DNA of 64,000 bases from Callipepla californica brunnescens (GCA_023055505.1 JALIRH010000002.1:4830001-4894000); one strand, 5' to 3'; positions 1-12,141 are shown, counted from the stretch's first letter. Notes: generated by a model not told the origin, from the letters alone. Made by a program: numbers and translations.

Positions 1-1230
1 ACTTAACAGCACAAATGTGATGTAGGAAAGATAAACTAGATACCACAGCTCATTCCCAGAAGTCCAGTTCCTCAGAGAAATATCTGATCTTTATTTCAGC
101 CTCTGAACAAGCTGATAAAATAGCTGTGATGCATCTCTAATAGTTACTTTTTAGATAATAATTCATATATTTGTATGCATCAGCATAAAAAAGTTTATTT
201 AAACCTTTGTTGGCTGTGTTAAAAACCGACACATTTCCTTGGCATAACCACAACTCAAACAATTGTTGTTATGTTCTAGTATGAGACCACAACAATACAA
301 TAGTGACTGACACATAATAAGACATAGTTTGAGAACTCTGTCAAAGGTCTGGAAAGTGTTAAGGTTATAAGAGAAAGCGTACTCCTAGTTCTTTTGTAAA
401 ATGCATATTTGTTGTTGTTACTGAATTTTTATCCATTACTACTGGTTGGTAGTGGGGCTTTGTCCACTAATGTGAATTAGATGGATTTTCTGTTGCAACA
501 TTTGACTCAGATTCTTGGCAACAAGACTAAGTTTTATAAGTTAAAGAACTCTAAAGATTTGCAAAAGATCTGACAAATGAAAACAAGATATTGTATTGTC
601 TCAAAATTATCTGGAGTTATTAAAAAGAAGAGTATAGAACTTCGGTGTGCATACTGAAGTGATATTTATTAATTCCCAAACCACGTTCCTTTTAGAAGAT
701 GATGAAGGTATTTATAGCAATTTGGCACTAATCAACCTCTTCTGCACTTGAGCTGCCAACATGACATAGCCTACAGGTAATCAAATCTGCAGATTAAAAT
801 GAGAACAAAGAATATAAACAAGAAAATGTGCTAAATCGTTTGAAAATCATGTAGTTTGTTATAAAACTACTAGGACTGACATTTTGTTAACAGACACTGG
901 TAGCTTTTTGTTGAAATAGTATCACTCCATCATTTTTTATTGGAATACCCAAGTAACTCACTTTTTATTTTGAGTGAGACAAATCAAGTAAAAACATGAA
1001 ATTCTTTTTTCATTTTTATTCCCAGAAATTTGTAACTCTGAATGTCGTTCAGCTGGGACAGCTGGTTTTAGAGGAGAAAGGCACAGATTCAAAGGCTTGA
1101 ATCTGTATGTCTTTCATGTGCCTGAGCAAATTCCCTCCCAGTGTAGGAGTGGAGCAAGTCTAAGGCCACCTTATATATAACCACTAACCTCTATAACCAC
1201 TAGTCTGAATGTGTACAATTCTATGCAGAC
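1..1230. other. Unannotated AT-rich DNA
   Basis: I see no gene, RNA gene or recognisable repeat here. The sequence is AT-rich and of ordinary complexity. The CR1 that follows begins near 1235. Confidence 0.5.
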
Positions 1231-1234
1231 TGCA

Positions 1235-1505
1235 CAGTCATCCACCAAGACACACAGGTCCCTCTCCTCAGAGCTCCTCTACAGCAGGTCATTCCCCAGC
1301 CTGTACTGGTGCATGCGGTTATTCCTCCCTAGGTATAAGACTCTACACTTGCTCTTGTTCAAACTCATGTGGCTCCTTTCTGCCCAACTCTCCAGCCTGT
1401 CCAGGTCTTTCTGAATGGAAGCACAGCCTTCCATTGTGGCAGCAATTCTTCCCAGCTTTGTATTATTTGCAAACTTGCTGAGGGTGGAAACATGAACATG
1501 AGCCG
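1235..1505 (-). mobile_element. CR1 fragment, inverted 5' part (reverse transcriptase)
   Basis: Read on the minus strand, this encodes a decayed piece of the CR1 ORF2 reverse transcriptase. The palm region reads LSKFANNTKL where CR1 normally has FADDTKL, so the catalytic Asp-Asp is degraded to Asn-Asn. It continues with DLDRLESWAERSHM, then LNKSKCRVLYLGRNN and MHQYRLG. In CR1 order this lies just upstream of the + strand segment that starts near 1512. The minus segment stops at a point matching the DLGVLVDD region, and the + segment resumes roughly 30 bases further along the element. The two pieces therefore look like one insertion whose 5' part is inverted. Not a functional gene. Confidence 0.88.
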
Positions 1506-1511
1506 GTAGTT

Positions 1512-2106
1512 TGCACTTGAAGGCCAGCAGTATCCTGGGCTGTATCAATAGAGGAGGGGTCAGCAGGAAAAGAGAGGAGATTGTCCTCCTCTGCTCTGCC
1601 TTCTTGAGGCCCCGTTTGGAGTACTATGTCCAGGTCTGGGTCCCCCATCACAGGAAGGATGTGGAGTTGTTGGCTTGGGTCCAGAAGGTGGCCACAAAGA
1701 TTATCAGAGGGCTGGAGCACTGCTTCTATGAAGAAAGGTTGAGAGAGTTGGACTTGTTTAGCCTGGGGAGACGTTACTGTGGCCTTCCAGGACTTGAGGG
1801 GAACATATAAATAGGTGGGAGACCAATTTTTTACGTAGTTTGATAGTGGTAGGACAAGGAGAAATGGCTTTAAACTACAAGAGAGATTTATGATAGATGC
1901 TAGGAAGAAATTTTTAGCTCAGAGGATGATGAGGCACAGGCTGCCCAGAGTTGGGCATGCTCCATCTCTGGAGGTGTTCAAGGTCAGGTTTCTGGGCAGC
2001 GTGATCTTATCTAGTTGTTGGTAATCCTGCCCATGACAGGGGCTTGAAGCTAGGTGATTTTTAAGGTTCCCTCCAACCTAAGACATTCTATGATACTATG
2101 ATTCTT
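1512..2106 (+). mobile_element. CR1 3' part (end of ORF2 plus 3' UTR)
   Basis: The sequence follows the CR1 3' half in order. It starts at the thumb-region coding sequence (TATCCTGGGCTGTATCAATA), passes the [11 protein letters not shown] and [14 protein letters not shown] equivalents, then the 3' UTR. It ends with TTCTATGATACTATGATTC, a slightly mutated CR1 tail repeat. A short open frame at 1511-1810 is only the remnant of ORF2 and ends in a premature stop. With the inverted piece at 1235-1505 it forms one 5'-inverted copy. Confidence 0.93.
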
Positions 2107-2145
2107 TCCTAGCATCAAGTAGATTAGTAAACTTCACATTAACTC

Positions 2146-2166
2146 ATTTATTTATTTATTTATTTA
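2146..2166. repeat. (ATTT)n microsatellite
   Basis: About five perfect copies of a four-base ATTT unit. Confidence 0.9.
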
Positions 2167-5100
2167 GGTAAAACACCTTATCTCCAGGAAGAACTGAAGA
2201 ATTACACTTCTGCTACACTAAATAAGAGCAGAGTTCATCTCTGTGTCTGGCTTTGTAAAGTGTGTAAGAAATAGACAAGAACAGAAGTATAAAGCAAAAA
2301 TATTAGTAGTGTAATGGATGGTCTACATTAAGCTCTGGAGTTCTTTTTCTTAAGCTTCAATCTATTTTTCAGCCTCCGAATTCTGTAGAGTGAGGCAGGT
2401 CATCCATCACTGAAGCACTCATCAGACTTAAAGCAATTAGATAGTGACTGTTGTCCTGAAATAATGAAGGTCTGGTTGTATGCATCTGTAGCTGAACAAT
2501 GAAATATATAAAAAAAAGAAGAGGAAAAGAAAAAGTGGATAAGGAAACAAAAAATGTTTCAAAGATAGATTTTGGTTTACGAGCAGCTACTGTTTGAAAT
2601 CAAAAACAGTACTGGAGGTTGGTGTAATTTTGTTTCTTGACCTCCATATTATAGAGGAGTAATTTTGCTTCTTGCAAAGCAATTTTTATTGTTGTCACTG
2701 TATATTCATTCTAAAATATGAATCTATGGTGACAACTGCCTGTGCAATTTGGGCTTAAGCATATGAAGACACAGATCCATGCAGATTCACAAATACAGCC
2801 AGAGTTCTGGAAACACAATTTAGCCAAGTCCTCTTTAAACTCTTATTTTGAACGGTGTTTTGCTCTGACTTTTAAAAAAACCTAACATTGTAGTGGTGGT
2901 GTACCTGAGGAACTCAAAACACTATTTGTGATAGTGACCAGAACTGCTTTGTTGTTTCTTAAATCTCCACTGCCTGTCTTCTGCTTATATTTACTAGCAG
3001 AAACTATTACAAAGATGCAGTAAGGATGACTGTTAAGCTATCATTCAAAATGACTGATTAGAGGAAAAAAATCAGAATTGTTAAGTTCAGTGGATGAGTG
3101 ATGCAAGTTCCACTGATTTCAGTTTGAGATATTCTGCTGTAAGAACAAGTCTATATCCATATTGCTTGTAGTTTTCTGTATACCATGTTGAGGCTTAATT
3201 TGTAAATAAGGATAGATATATATAAATTCCAATTTTCCTCATGATTAAAAAAAAAAACAAAACAGATTGAAAGCGGATATCCCTACCTTTCTATGATGCG
3301 TAGCACCATGAAGAGTCATTGAATGATTATTCTTGGATGGGAATAAGTCTGGAAACAGTTTGTAATTTTGGTATAGAAAGTGTGTCATTCTCTTACTTGG
3401 GAATAACCATATTAAATTAAACCTGCAGCACCATAAGCAGATGTAACAGTACTTGACTTTTCATTAGGTCTTCCCACATAATAGTACCCAACCTCCAGCA
3501 AAACTGGATTTGAGTTCCTCCAGTTTCTGACACATTTTGGGAGCACGCATTATCTCCATAAAACAAAAGAAAGTGATTAAGGCCATTTAGGTGTCATCAA
3601 CACTTCTGATCATAACATTCCTACATAGCTTTATGCTACACTGTATTCTTTGGTAGTGTGCTGGACATATTTTTCATAAGAAGATTCATTTATTTTTCTG
3701 ATCATCAGCCACAAATTTGGCTAAAGGTGTGGATCACTGCTCTTGTCATTCATCATGGGAAGAATTCTGAATATATCTGGCTTTCCTGCTGACCAGTTAT
3801 ATCAGGTATTTGTAATTCATTTCCTCTGCTGTAGAAATGAGGTTGTTAACACTGTCATATCTCAAAGAAGCAGTGATATGACATGTCATTCATTCATATA
3901 AAGGAAGGATGATATAAATGCTGCCTTGATTATTCCTGTCTTAATGTTCTGTGGAAAAGGAGGAATTTTCTGTTCACTAGAACTGCTTATAAGGACTCTA
4001 AGAGATGAAATAAATGTCTTGTAACTATAGTGACCTAAAACTTGTCAAAAAGTGAAGAAAGTGGGGCTTATTAAAGCATTATCTTGTTCTTTGCATATTT
4101 CATTTGGGGAAAAGGTGCAAATGGAAAAATTGGACAGGCACTGCTGTCTATTACTGCCAGGAGCCTGGAGGTACCACACAACACATCCAACCTTCATTTG
4201 CAAAACAGTGATTTGAAAGCAATCCTAACCTCTGTGCAAAACCATTAACCATCCTCTGAATGCACTAGATTGGAACCATAAACCAGGGCTCAAATTTCCC
4301 TGCAGTAAATGTGCCTATCAGTTAAGATCTTCTGTCATTCTTCACTGGAGAGCAATCAGAAACATCACCAAGTGGAAAAGCTAATTTGTCTTTTCTTCTT
4401 GTCCTAAGACATTGTTTGCTTGTTTGTTTTTAATCATGCAGGTCTGGAAAGAAAATAGTTCAGGGCAAAGAAATCTTAAATGGAAAGCCCATCAATATCT
4501 TAGTACAAGCATTCATATTTCCAAACAGAATGTATCTTAAAAGCAATTTATGTAGATGAAATTTATGTTTCCTGTTTTGGAGGGCTTCTGGTTGTATCCA
4601 ATATGCCATTTTCATTGCTAAAATAATCGAGAAAGAAACTGCAGTAACTTTTCCAGGAAACCTCAAGGTCCATATCCATGCATCTTTTCTGAAATAAATA
4701 AAACTTGCAGTTTTAGATTTACAAGGTGTACTCTCAAAGATGCAAGATGCTCTGTTTCTCATTTGGATGTGTATCATTTCTACTTTCTCTATTTCAAGTT
4801 TGTTTCCTCTCCAGTAATATCTCTGCTCAAAATCTCCTACTGAACTCGCACTCAAATACTTTCAATAGAGAACTTCCATATATTTTAGATGAAATTACAA
4901 GACATTCACATATGACTTCAACAGGACGGTATTAAGTGGATTTTTGAAGAAAAAAAAACAAAAACAAAAAACAGTTTAGGGTGAATTTCTGATACAAGGC
5001 ATCTCCAAGCTAGTAATAGATGAAACTGAAGATATGTCTAGTGAAAGCTTAAACTGCCTGAGACTTTGCCTTCTACATTCTGGAAGAATCTGCTACTGAA

Positions 5101-5757
5101 AACTAATGAAGAGATATCAAATCTAAATCGACCACCAGTTCAAATTACTGATTCATTTCTCAGTATTGTACCATCTCAAAGGATATAAAGGATATGGAAT
5201 TTTATTCACACAGAATGAATTCAAGTGACAGCAACTCTCTCTGGCCCTTTGACATACATTTTTGAGCACTCTTCTCTCGATGTCTATATTTTAACTATAG
5301 TATTTAAAATAATTTATCATTGACATTTTTTATTCCAATTTTGTGTTGAAATGGTTACAAATAAATACAAAGGCAAACCAAACCAACATACTATTTTTGA
5401 ATGGTAATAATTATTATTCCATGCGCTTTTCAACTATTTTGAGACAGTATTCTACTCCAGAAAAGAGATATTTTCAAGTAAAATTCTTTATGTCTTTTAC
5501 TCGCTCGGAGTTTATGTATTGATGACTAGAACACTAATGCAATTTACAACTTCATTATCTTTATGGATGTATATTGTAATAACTTAATGGAAATGCATTG
5601 GAGATGAACACTGCTGATGAAAATTATAGAGAAAAATGGAATACTTTTGAGTAGAGAACGTATCACACAGAAAGAGAGTTTGGTTGGGAATATCAATCAG
5701 TCATATTTTTTAGAAACACATTTATGTCCATATTCCATAATTTAGCCATTATTTTGC
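2167..5757. other. Unannotated AT-rich DNA
   Basis: No gene or recognisable interspersed repeat. The minus-strand open frame at 4460-4855 (131 codons) shows no familiar domain and has no partner frame. I treat it as chance. Confidence 0.45.
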
Positions 5758-5779
5758 AAAAAAAAAAAAAAAAAAAAAA
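5758..5779 (+). repeat. Poly(A) tract, 22 bases
   Basis: Uninterrupted run of 22 A. No polyadenylation signal or retrocopy-like body is evident just upstream. Confidence 0.9.
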
Positions 5780-5984
5780 GAAGTAGGTAAAAGTAGTATG
5801 GCAGTTGTTAAAATACAATGAATATGTCACTCAGTAGATCACAAAGATGTAGTTTTTAGCTCTGATGATTCTTACATTCAGAAACACATCAGAATAATCT
5901 TTTTTTTTTTTTCAAAATGTATCAATGAATTAATAGTTTCTGCCAACACAGTTGTAAGTAAGTTCATACAAAGTGACATACCAT

Positions 5985-6528
5985 GAGGAAGGAAGGAAGG
6001 AAGGGAGGAAGGGAGGAAGGGAGGAAGGGAGGAAGGGAGGAAGGGAGGAAGGGAGGAAGGCAGGAAGGCAGGAAGGCAGGAAGGCAGGAAGGAAGGAAGG
6101 AAGGAAGGAAGGAAGGAAGGAAGGAAGGAAGGAAGGAAGGAAGGAAGGAAGGAAGGGAGGGAGGGAGGGAGGGAGGGAGGGAGGGAGGGAGGGAGGGAGG
6201 GAGGGAGGGAGGGAGGGAAGGAGGGAGGAAGGGAGGAAGGGAGGAAGGGAGGAAGGGAGGAAGGGAGGAAGGGAGGAAGGGAGGAAGGGAGGAAGGGAGG
6301 AAGGGAGGAAGGGAGGAAGGAAGGAAGGAAGGAAGGAAGGAAGGAAGGAAGGAAGGAAGGAAGGAAGGAAGGAAGGAAGGAAGGAAGGAAGGAAGGAAGG
6401 AAGGAAGGAAGGAAGGAAGGAAGGGAGGGAGGGAGGGAGGGAGGGAGGGAGGGAGGGAGGGAGGGAGGGAGGGAAGGAGGGAGGGAGGGAGGAAGGGAGG
6501 AAGGGAGGAAGGGAGGGAGGAAAAGAAA
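5985..6528 (+). repeat. Compound polypurine tetranucleotide array (GGAA/GGGA/GGCA)
   Basis: About 540 bases are purine-only on the + strand, apart from four C residues at 6061-6086. Blocks in order are: mixed GGGAGGAA (about 6003-6058), GGCAGGAA x4 (6059-6090), pure GGAA (6091-6154), pure GGGA (6155-6217), mixed GGGAGGAA (6226-6315), pure GGAA (6316-6422), pure GGGA (6423-6474), mixed GGGAGGAA to the end. The rare junction GGGAAGGAGG occurs at 6215 and again at 6471, 256 bases apart, which suggests a duplicated block. Long open frames across it on both strands (up to 270 codons of Pro/Ser/Leu or Gly/Arg/Glu/Lys) are artefacts of the four-base period. The minus strand is pure pyrimidine, so triplex and G-quadruplex structures are possible. 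Confidence 0.98.
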
Positions 6529-8699
6529 CAAATGCCATATATGCTTTGAATATTCTAAATTATTGTAGAAGATCAACAGAGGAAAAAAAAAAAATCCTAG
6601 TAGCTTACTTAAAGTCAGAATTACAAATCTCAGACCTGATGAGGCAGTAAAATTTTTTGGCTCTGCATATAAGGACATATCTGGAGACAACCTTTAGGCA
6701 GGATTTTAGATAAAGACACCCAAAGTCAATCACTTGGCATAAAATCACCAAGTTTAATAGAAAAGGTTTGTGATATGAACGATAGAAAATGTTTAATGTG
6801 TGATATTACACAAATGAAACAGATAAGAAAAGGTAGGTCACATGAATTCCTCTCTAGTATCCCACTAAGTTATGTTCCTATGCATTAATTTTTATGTATA
6901 AAATTAATTCAGAATTTATTGCCATCCAGTCACAGTTCGCTGTGAATTCAAGATGTTTTCAAAACTCCAAGCATATTTCTTTATATTCATACCAGAGGCA
7001 AAATCAAATAGCTGTGTAATCTGTTCACCCTAGAATTTCTTTGGAACTTATGTTCCATGGGACTTACTAGACACTCCCTCTGAGAAGATGAAACTTTTTG
7101 CTGATACAATTCATTAGTACTGAAATTTAGCCCTTAATAGATCACTCACTGACTTTAAAATCTCTTAGACTATTAGTCCTTAAAGAAGAATAGACATAGA
7201 CAGAGAGTATGTGGATGATTTGATTGACCAAATTGTTATGGGTACTTTAGAAGGGAATGAGTAACACAAAGCAAAATTATATGAGGGTGTTCTCAGCTAA
7301 GTGTAGCTTGAGTATCTTGTAACACTTCCTCTCACATGCTGAGATGTGTATTCTCACAGACACTCTTAATCTGTATCGCTGGGGATAAAATGTTATTTTT
7401 GGTTCTGTATACATGTTGTGTGGTACGTACTCCAGTGATTTGTTATGTGTTAAGATAATCCTGGAAAACATGAGAAGAAGGTTTTAATCACATCTTCTGC
7501 TAGACAAACCTGCTCTCTCCAGGACTCTTGTTTATATATTTTATACATTTGAGGAATCAGAAGTCAGGAGCAGAACAACTGTCAAATGATTTTAATCTCA
7601 GATGTTTAAATTTCTAGAAAAATGAAAACTTAGGAAAAAAAAAAATAGTTGCCTTCCTGTTCATGAGTTTCAACAATTACTAGTATGCCAAAAGAAAATT
7701 CACACGTGAATAGGAAGTCTAAGGAACACACTGTTCTGTAAGAAGCATTAAGAGATTATCTTCAGGGATTTTGGATGAAATACTCTGTGAACTACCTTAT
7801 AACAAGTGAATGTGTCAAAGCTGTGTTCTATCCCACAGTGGGAAAAGTTTACTCTATTGCAAAGCATTAAGGCATAGAGTAAAAATCAGCTCTTAGGCTT
7901 TATTCCTGGAGCTTACTGCTCAAGTCAGAGTGAAAAAGCTTTCTGCAAGAAGGATAACAAATGCCTAATCAGGTTCCTGAGGTTCCAAAAGCTCAGGAGA
8001 GTCAAAGAATAAATAGGTGCTGTGTGAGATTATGAAATGAAGCAGAAAATGAGAAACATCAACTTCAGGGTCTTGAACATCTAGATCAGAACTTCTGTAC
8101 AGAGCCTGTGCTCTGCTCTTGATACAGGGATAAATCACATTTATTAAAAAGGAAACAAATGAAAGTGCAACTTTTCTAATCTAGGGAGAAATATATCATA
8201 ACAGAACAAGTTTCCCCTTTTTGCCAAATTGAGGTGAGATACATTTATAGGAAGAGGAGCTTCACATGTGTATAAGTAAGTATGTGTATCTTAGAATTTG
8301 TCTTGTGGTGCTGTTGGCAATATCTATATTCAGATGCTCTAATTTACTAGCAGAATCCACATAATTTAAATATGAAAAAAAGTGAAACCTATTTCTGTCA
8401 CTGGAAGCCGATAATATTCTCTGTCTTAGCTTTGGCTCAAGCAAAAGAAGAGAAAATGAATCAAATTTCTTAGTAGATAATTATAAAATAGTAGCATAAG
8501 TAAGCAGTTTCTTTCACTGATCGTTATTATAATTATAAAAATAGTTAGAGAGTTTGCTCTGGTATATGCAGACAATCTTTACATCTACTGATAGAATTTA
8601 TGAGGAACTAGAGTTAAAATACATTAATATTTTTAGGAGCTTTGAATGATGCTGCACACACACCTGGTTACATAAACTTTCCTAAGAAATGCAGAATCA
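6529..8699. other. Unannotated AT-rich DNA
   Basis: No gene or clear repeat. Short open frames at 7277-7471 and 8262-8444 (minus) have no recognisable features. Confidence 0.45.
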
Positions 8700-8701
8700 T
8701 T

Positions 8702-8845
8702 AATCTTAGAACCATAGAATTATTTGACTTGGAAAGGTCCTTTGAAGGTCACCTAGACCAGCTCCTCTGCAGCAAACAGGAAGATATACAGTCAAATCAG
8801 AATCCTGTCCAGCTTGACCTTGAATGTCTTCAGGGAGACATATGA
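8702..8845 (-). mobile_element. CR1 3' end fragment
   Basis: On the minus strand this is the last ~140 bases of a CR1: a region like CATTCAAGGTCAAGCTGGAC, then the GACCTTCAAAGG segment, ending in TTCTATGGTTCTAAG, a decayed tail repeat. It is 5'-truncated, like most CR1 insertions, and sits about 40 bases from the next CR1, which is on the opposite strand. Confidence 0.85.
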
Positions 8846-8884
8846 CATCAGAAAAAGCATTCAATGAAAAATAGTAAAAGAGGT

Positions 8885-10744
8885 ACAACAGGACAGGTAA
8901 CCTGTGAGAGGTATAGGGATACTGTTAGGCTGTGTAGGGATGGAGTCAGGAAGGCCAAAGTCCAACTGTACTTGGCAAAGGGCAAAAAGGACAAGAAAGG
9001 CTTCTACAGCTACATCAACCAGAAAAGAAAGTTCAGGAGGTCTGCTTATCCTTCATAGTATGCAACACAGGCAGGGTGGTAACAACAGACAAGTGGAAGG
9101 TTAAGGTATTCAACAACATTTTTGCCACAGCTTTCATTAGTGACTGCTCTACATGCAGCACTTGAGTGAACAGTTCAGAATGTGGGAACTCGGGGAGCGA
9201 TGCCCCTCCTGCTGTAAATGAAGATAGGGTTTGTGGACACCTGAAGAGCATGAATGTCCATGAGCCTATAGATCCCGATGAGATTCATCCCAGAGTCCCA
9301 AGGAAATTGACAGATGCTGTTGCCAAGCATCTTGATGATGTTTGAAAGGCTTTGATGGTATGGTAAAGGCCTTGGTGACTAGGAAAAGTCAATATAGCAT
9401 CCATTTTCAAAAGAATCCATTTTGGAGGATAGAAAAGATGACCCCAGGAACTACCAATCTGTCAGCTTTACATCAGGGCCAGGAAAGAGCAGATCCTTTT
9501 AGAAGTTATGCTAAGGCGCATGGAAGAGAGAGAGATGATAAGAGATAACAGGCATAACTTCATGAAGGGCAAATCCTGCATGACCAATCTTGTCACTTTT
9601 TATGAAGGTATAACTGTATCAGTGGACAAGAGAAGAACAACTTAGGTATCCACCTGAACTTCAGTAAGGTTTTTGACATTATCCCCCATCGTATCCTTCT
9701 CTCCAAACTGGAAAGGATATATCTGCCAGGTAGAATGTTCAATGGATAAGGAACTGGTTGCAAGATTGCACCAAGAGAGTGGTGGCCAATGGCTCAATGT
9801 TCAAATGAAGATCATTGAAACATGGTGTCCCTCAGGGGTCAGTATTGGGACCAGCACTTTTTAACATCCTCATCAGTGACATCAACAGTAGGACTGAGTG
9901 TACCCTCAGCAAATCAGCAGATGACATTAAGCTGCGGGGTATGGTTGACACATGTGAGTGATGGGATGTTATTCTGAGAGACCTAGCCAGGCTTGAGTGT
10001 GAAGTTCATTAATCTGAGTGTAAGGTCTTGCACCTGGGTCAAGCTGGGGGGCATAAGGATGGAGCACAGCCCTGCTGAAGAGGACCTGGGGGTACTGGTC
10101 GATGGGAAACTGGACATGAGCCAGCAGTGCATACTTGCAACTCAGAGCCAAACATATCCTGGGCTGCATCAAAACAAACGTGGTCAGCAAATTGAGGGAA
10201 GCGATCCTGCCCCTCAACTCTATGCTGTTACTCAACTAGAGTACCACATCCAGATGTGGAATCCCTAGTACAGAACAGATGAGGACCTTTTGAAATTTAT
10301 CCAGAAAAGGGACACAAAAATGATCCAAGGGATGGAACGCCCCTCCTATTGTGACAGATTAAGAAAGCTGGGGCTGTTAAGCCAGGAGAAGAGAAGGCTC
10401 CAGAGTGACCTGATATTGGACTTTAAATATCTTCAGGGGAGCTATAGGAATGGAGGGGACAGACTCTTTAGCAGGATCTCTTGTGATGGGACTAGGGGAA
10501 ATTATTTCAAACTATAAATGGGGAGGTTTAGACTGGATATATGGAAGAGGTTTTTTTCAGTAAGGATAGCGAGGCATTGGAACAGGTTGCCCAGAAATGT
10601 GATGGAAGGTCTGTCCTTGATGACGTTCAAGGTCAGACTGAACGGGGCACTGAAACTGATCTAGTTGTGGTTGCCTCTATTCATTGCAGGAAAGCTGATC
10701 TTAAGGGTTCCTTCCAACTCATAAATTTCTATGATTCTATGATT
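8885..10744 (+). mobile_element. CR1, 5'-truncated, spanning linker, most of RT domain and 3' UTR
   Basis: This is the longest CR1 in the window, about 1.86 kb. It begins in the ORF2 segment between endonuclease and RT (readable as YRDTVRLCRDGVRKAK, then KGFYSYINQKRK at about 8915-9040). It continues through degraded RT blocks: a DPDEIHPRV-like stretch near 9270, an FSKVFDI(I)PH-like stretch near 9660-9690, and [20 protein letters not shown] sequence near 9825-9870. The catalytic FADD is SADD at 9914-9925. The thumb region and 3' UTR follow, ending in TTTCTATGATTCTATGATT. Frames are broken repeatedly, so it is a dead copy. The endonuclease domain and ORF1 are absent. Confidence 0.93.
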
Positions 10745-10899
10745 GCACAAAAATGTATCAATGTATTAAAACAGTCATAGCTAATGAATAGAAACAATAG
10801 TTTACTGGGGCAGTAGCTAACTGCATGGTGCCACTAGCAACTGAAATATGAACTGACTCTTTTCCTACCTCTAGTGTGGTGAGGAAGGAATAGTCATAC

Positions 10900-12141
10900 A
10901 ATAGCATAGAATGGAATAGAATATCATGGAATCATTAAGATTGGAAAGTACTTCCAAGATCATCTAGTCCAGTCATCTACCTACTAGGAATACTGTCACT
11001 AAAATATGTCCCTAATTGCCACATCTACCCTTTACTTAAATACCGCCAAGAACAGTGACTCAGTCACCTTCCTGAACAGTCTCTTCATCCTAACATCCAA
11101 CCCAAACCTCCCAAGGTGCAACTTGAGGCTGTTCCCTCACATTAGCTGAGCACTGAGGGACACCCCCGATCCCTTTCCTCTGCAAAGACTTTCAGTCACT
11201 CTGCCCTGCCTGAACCTGTAGAATTGCCTGATGTTATGGCCAAAGTGCAGAATCTGGCACTTGCTGTTGTTGAAATTCATCCAATTGGCCTCAGCCAAGT
11301 GAATTAGGCTGTTATTTCCCACCAATAATATAATCTGCAAATTTACTGAGGGCGCACTCAATCCCCCTGTCCATGCCATCAATAAAAATATTAAAGAAGA
11401 TAGACTCAAATACTAACTTCTGAGGACCACCTCTCTTGACATGTTGCCAGATGGATTTAACTCCATTCTCTGTTTTACCTAGCAATGAGCGCACTTGTTC
11501 AACCCACAGGCTGCCAGCTTCTCCAGGAGATTACTTTAGGAGACAGTATCAAAGGTTTTGCTGAAGATTATGTCAACATCCTTACTCTCATCCACCTGGC
11601 AGGTTACTTGATTATAGAAGATCAAGTTTGTCAAGCAGGACCCAACTTTTGTGATCCTCTAGTTGCCCCACACGTGCTGTGTAAGCTCATTCAAGATGAT
11701 CTGTTCTGTAACTTTCCCTGGCACTGAGGCCATGCTGATAGGTCTGGAACTCCCTAGAAACTCCTTACAACCCTTCTTGCGGATGGGAGCCTCACTGGTA
11801 TGCCTCCAACTCTCTAGGACCTCTCCACTTGATTAGGACCACTGGCAGATGGTAGAAATTGGCTTGGAAATCATTTCCACCAGCTCTCTAAGCATCCTCA
11901 GGTGGATCCCATCTGGTCTCATGAACCTGTAACAACCCAGGTGGAGTAGTAATTCTTCAACTGTTTCCACCTGAATCATGGGGGATTTATTCTGCTCCCC
12001 ACCCTAGACTTCCAGGTTAGGAGGCTGAGTAGCCTAAGGATGACTGGATTATTTATTAAAGACATATGTAAAGAAGGCACTAAGAACCTAGGTGTTTTCT
12101 TTGTCCTCACTGGTTGTGATCTCCTCAAGAGCAAATAAAGC
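10900..12141 (-). mobile_element. CR1, 5'-truncated, with internal deletion
   Basis: On the minus strand the element enters in the linker before the RT (near 12141-12060), then shows an SKTFDTVS-like block near 11530-11560, an ILFNIFIDGMDRGIECALSKFAD-like block near 11330-11400 (Asp-Asp degraded) and NNSKCQILHFGHN near 11240. At about 11133 it passes directly from the VSLSAQLM region into the 3' UTR, skipping the thumb region that other copies here retain, perhaps 400-500 bases. The 3' UTR (11130-10920) ends in a CR1-like tail (GATTCCATGATATTC). Frames are broken and it is not functional. Its RT differs visibly from the copy at 8885-10744, so the two likely belong to different CR1 subfamilies. 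Confidence 0.88.

Noticed and set aside
4460..4855. 131-codon minus-strand frame
   Set aside because: No recognisable domain, ordinary AT-rich composition, and no neighbouring frame or splice context that would support an exon.
5878..6690. Open frames up to 270 codons on both strands (Pro/Ser/Leu-rich or Gly/Arg/Glu/Lys-rich)
   Set aside because: They are products of the tetranucleotide array, which has no stops in several frames, and do not indicate a gene.
8864..10780. Series of short frames that could be read as exons
   Set aside because: They are broken segments of CR1 ORF2 and its 3' UTR in different frames.
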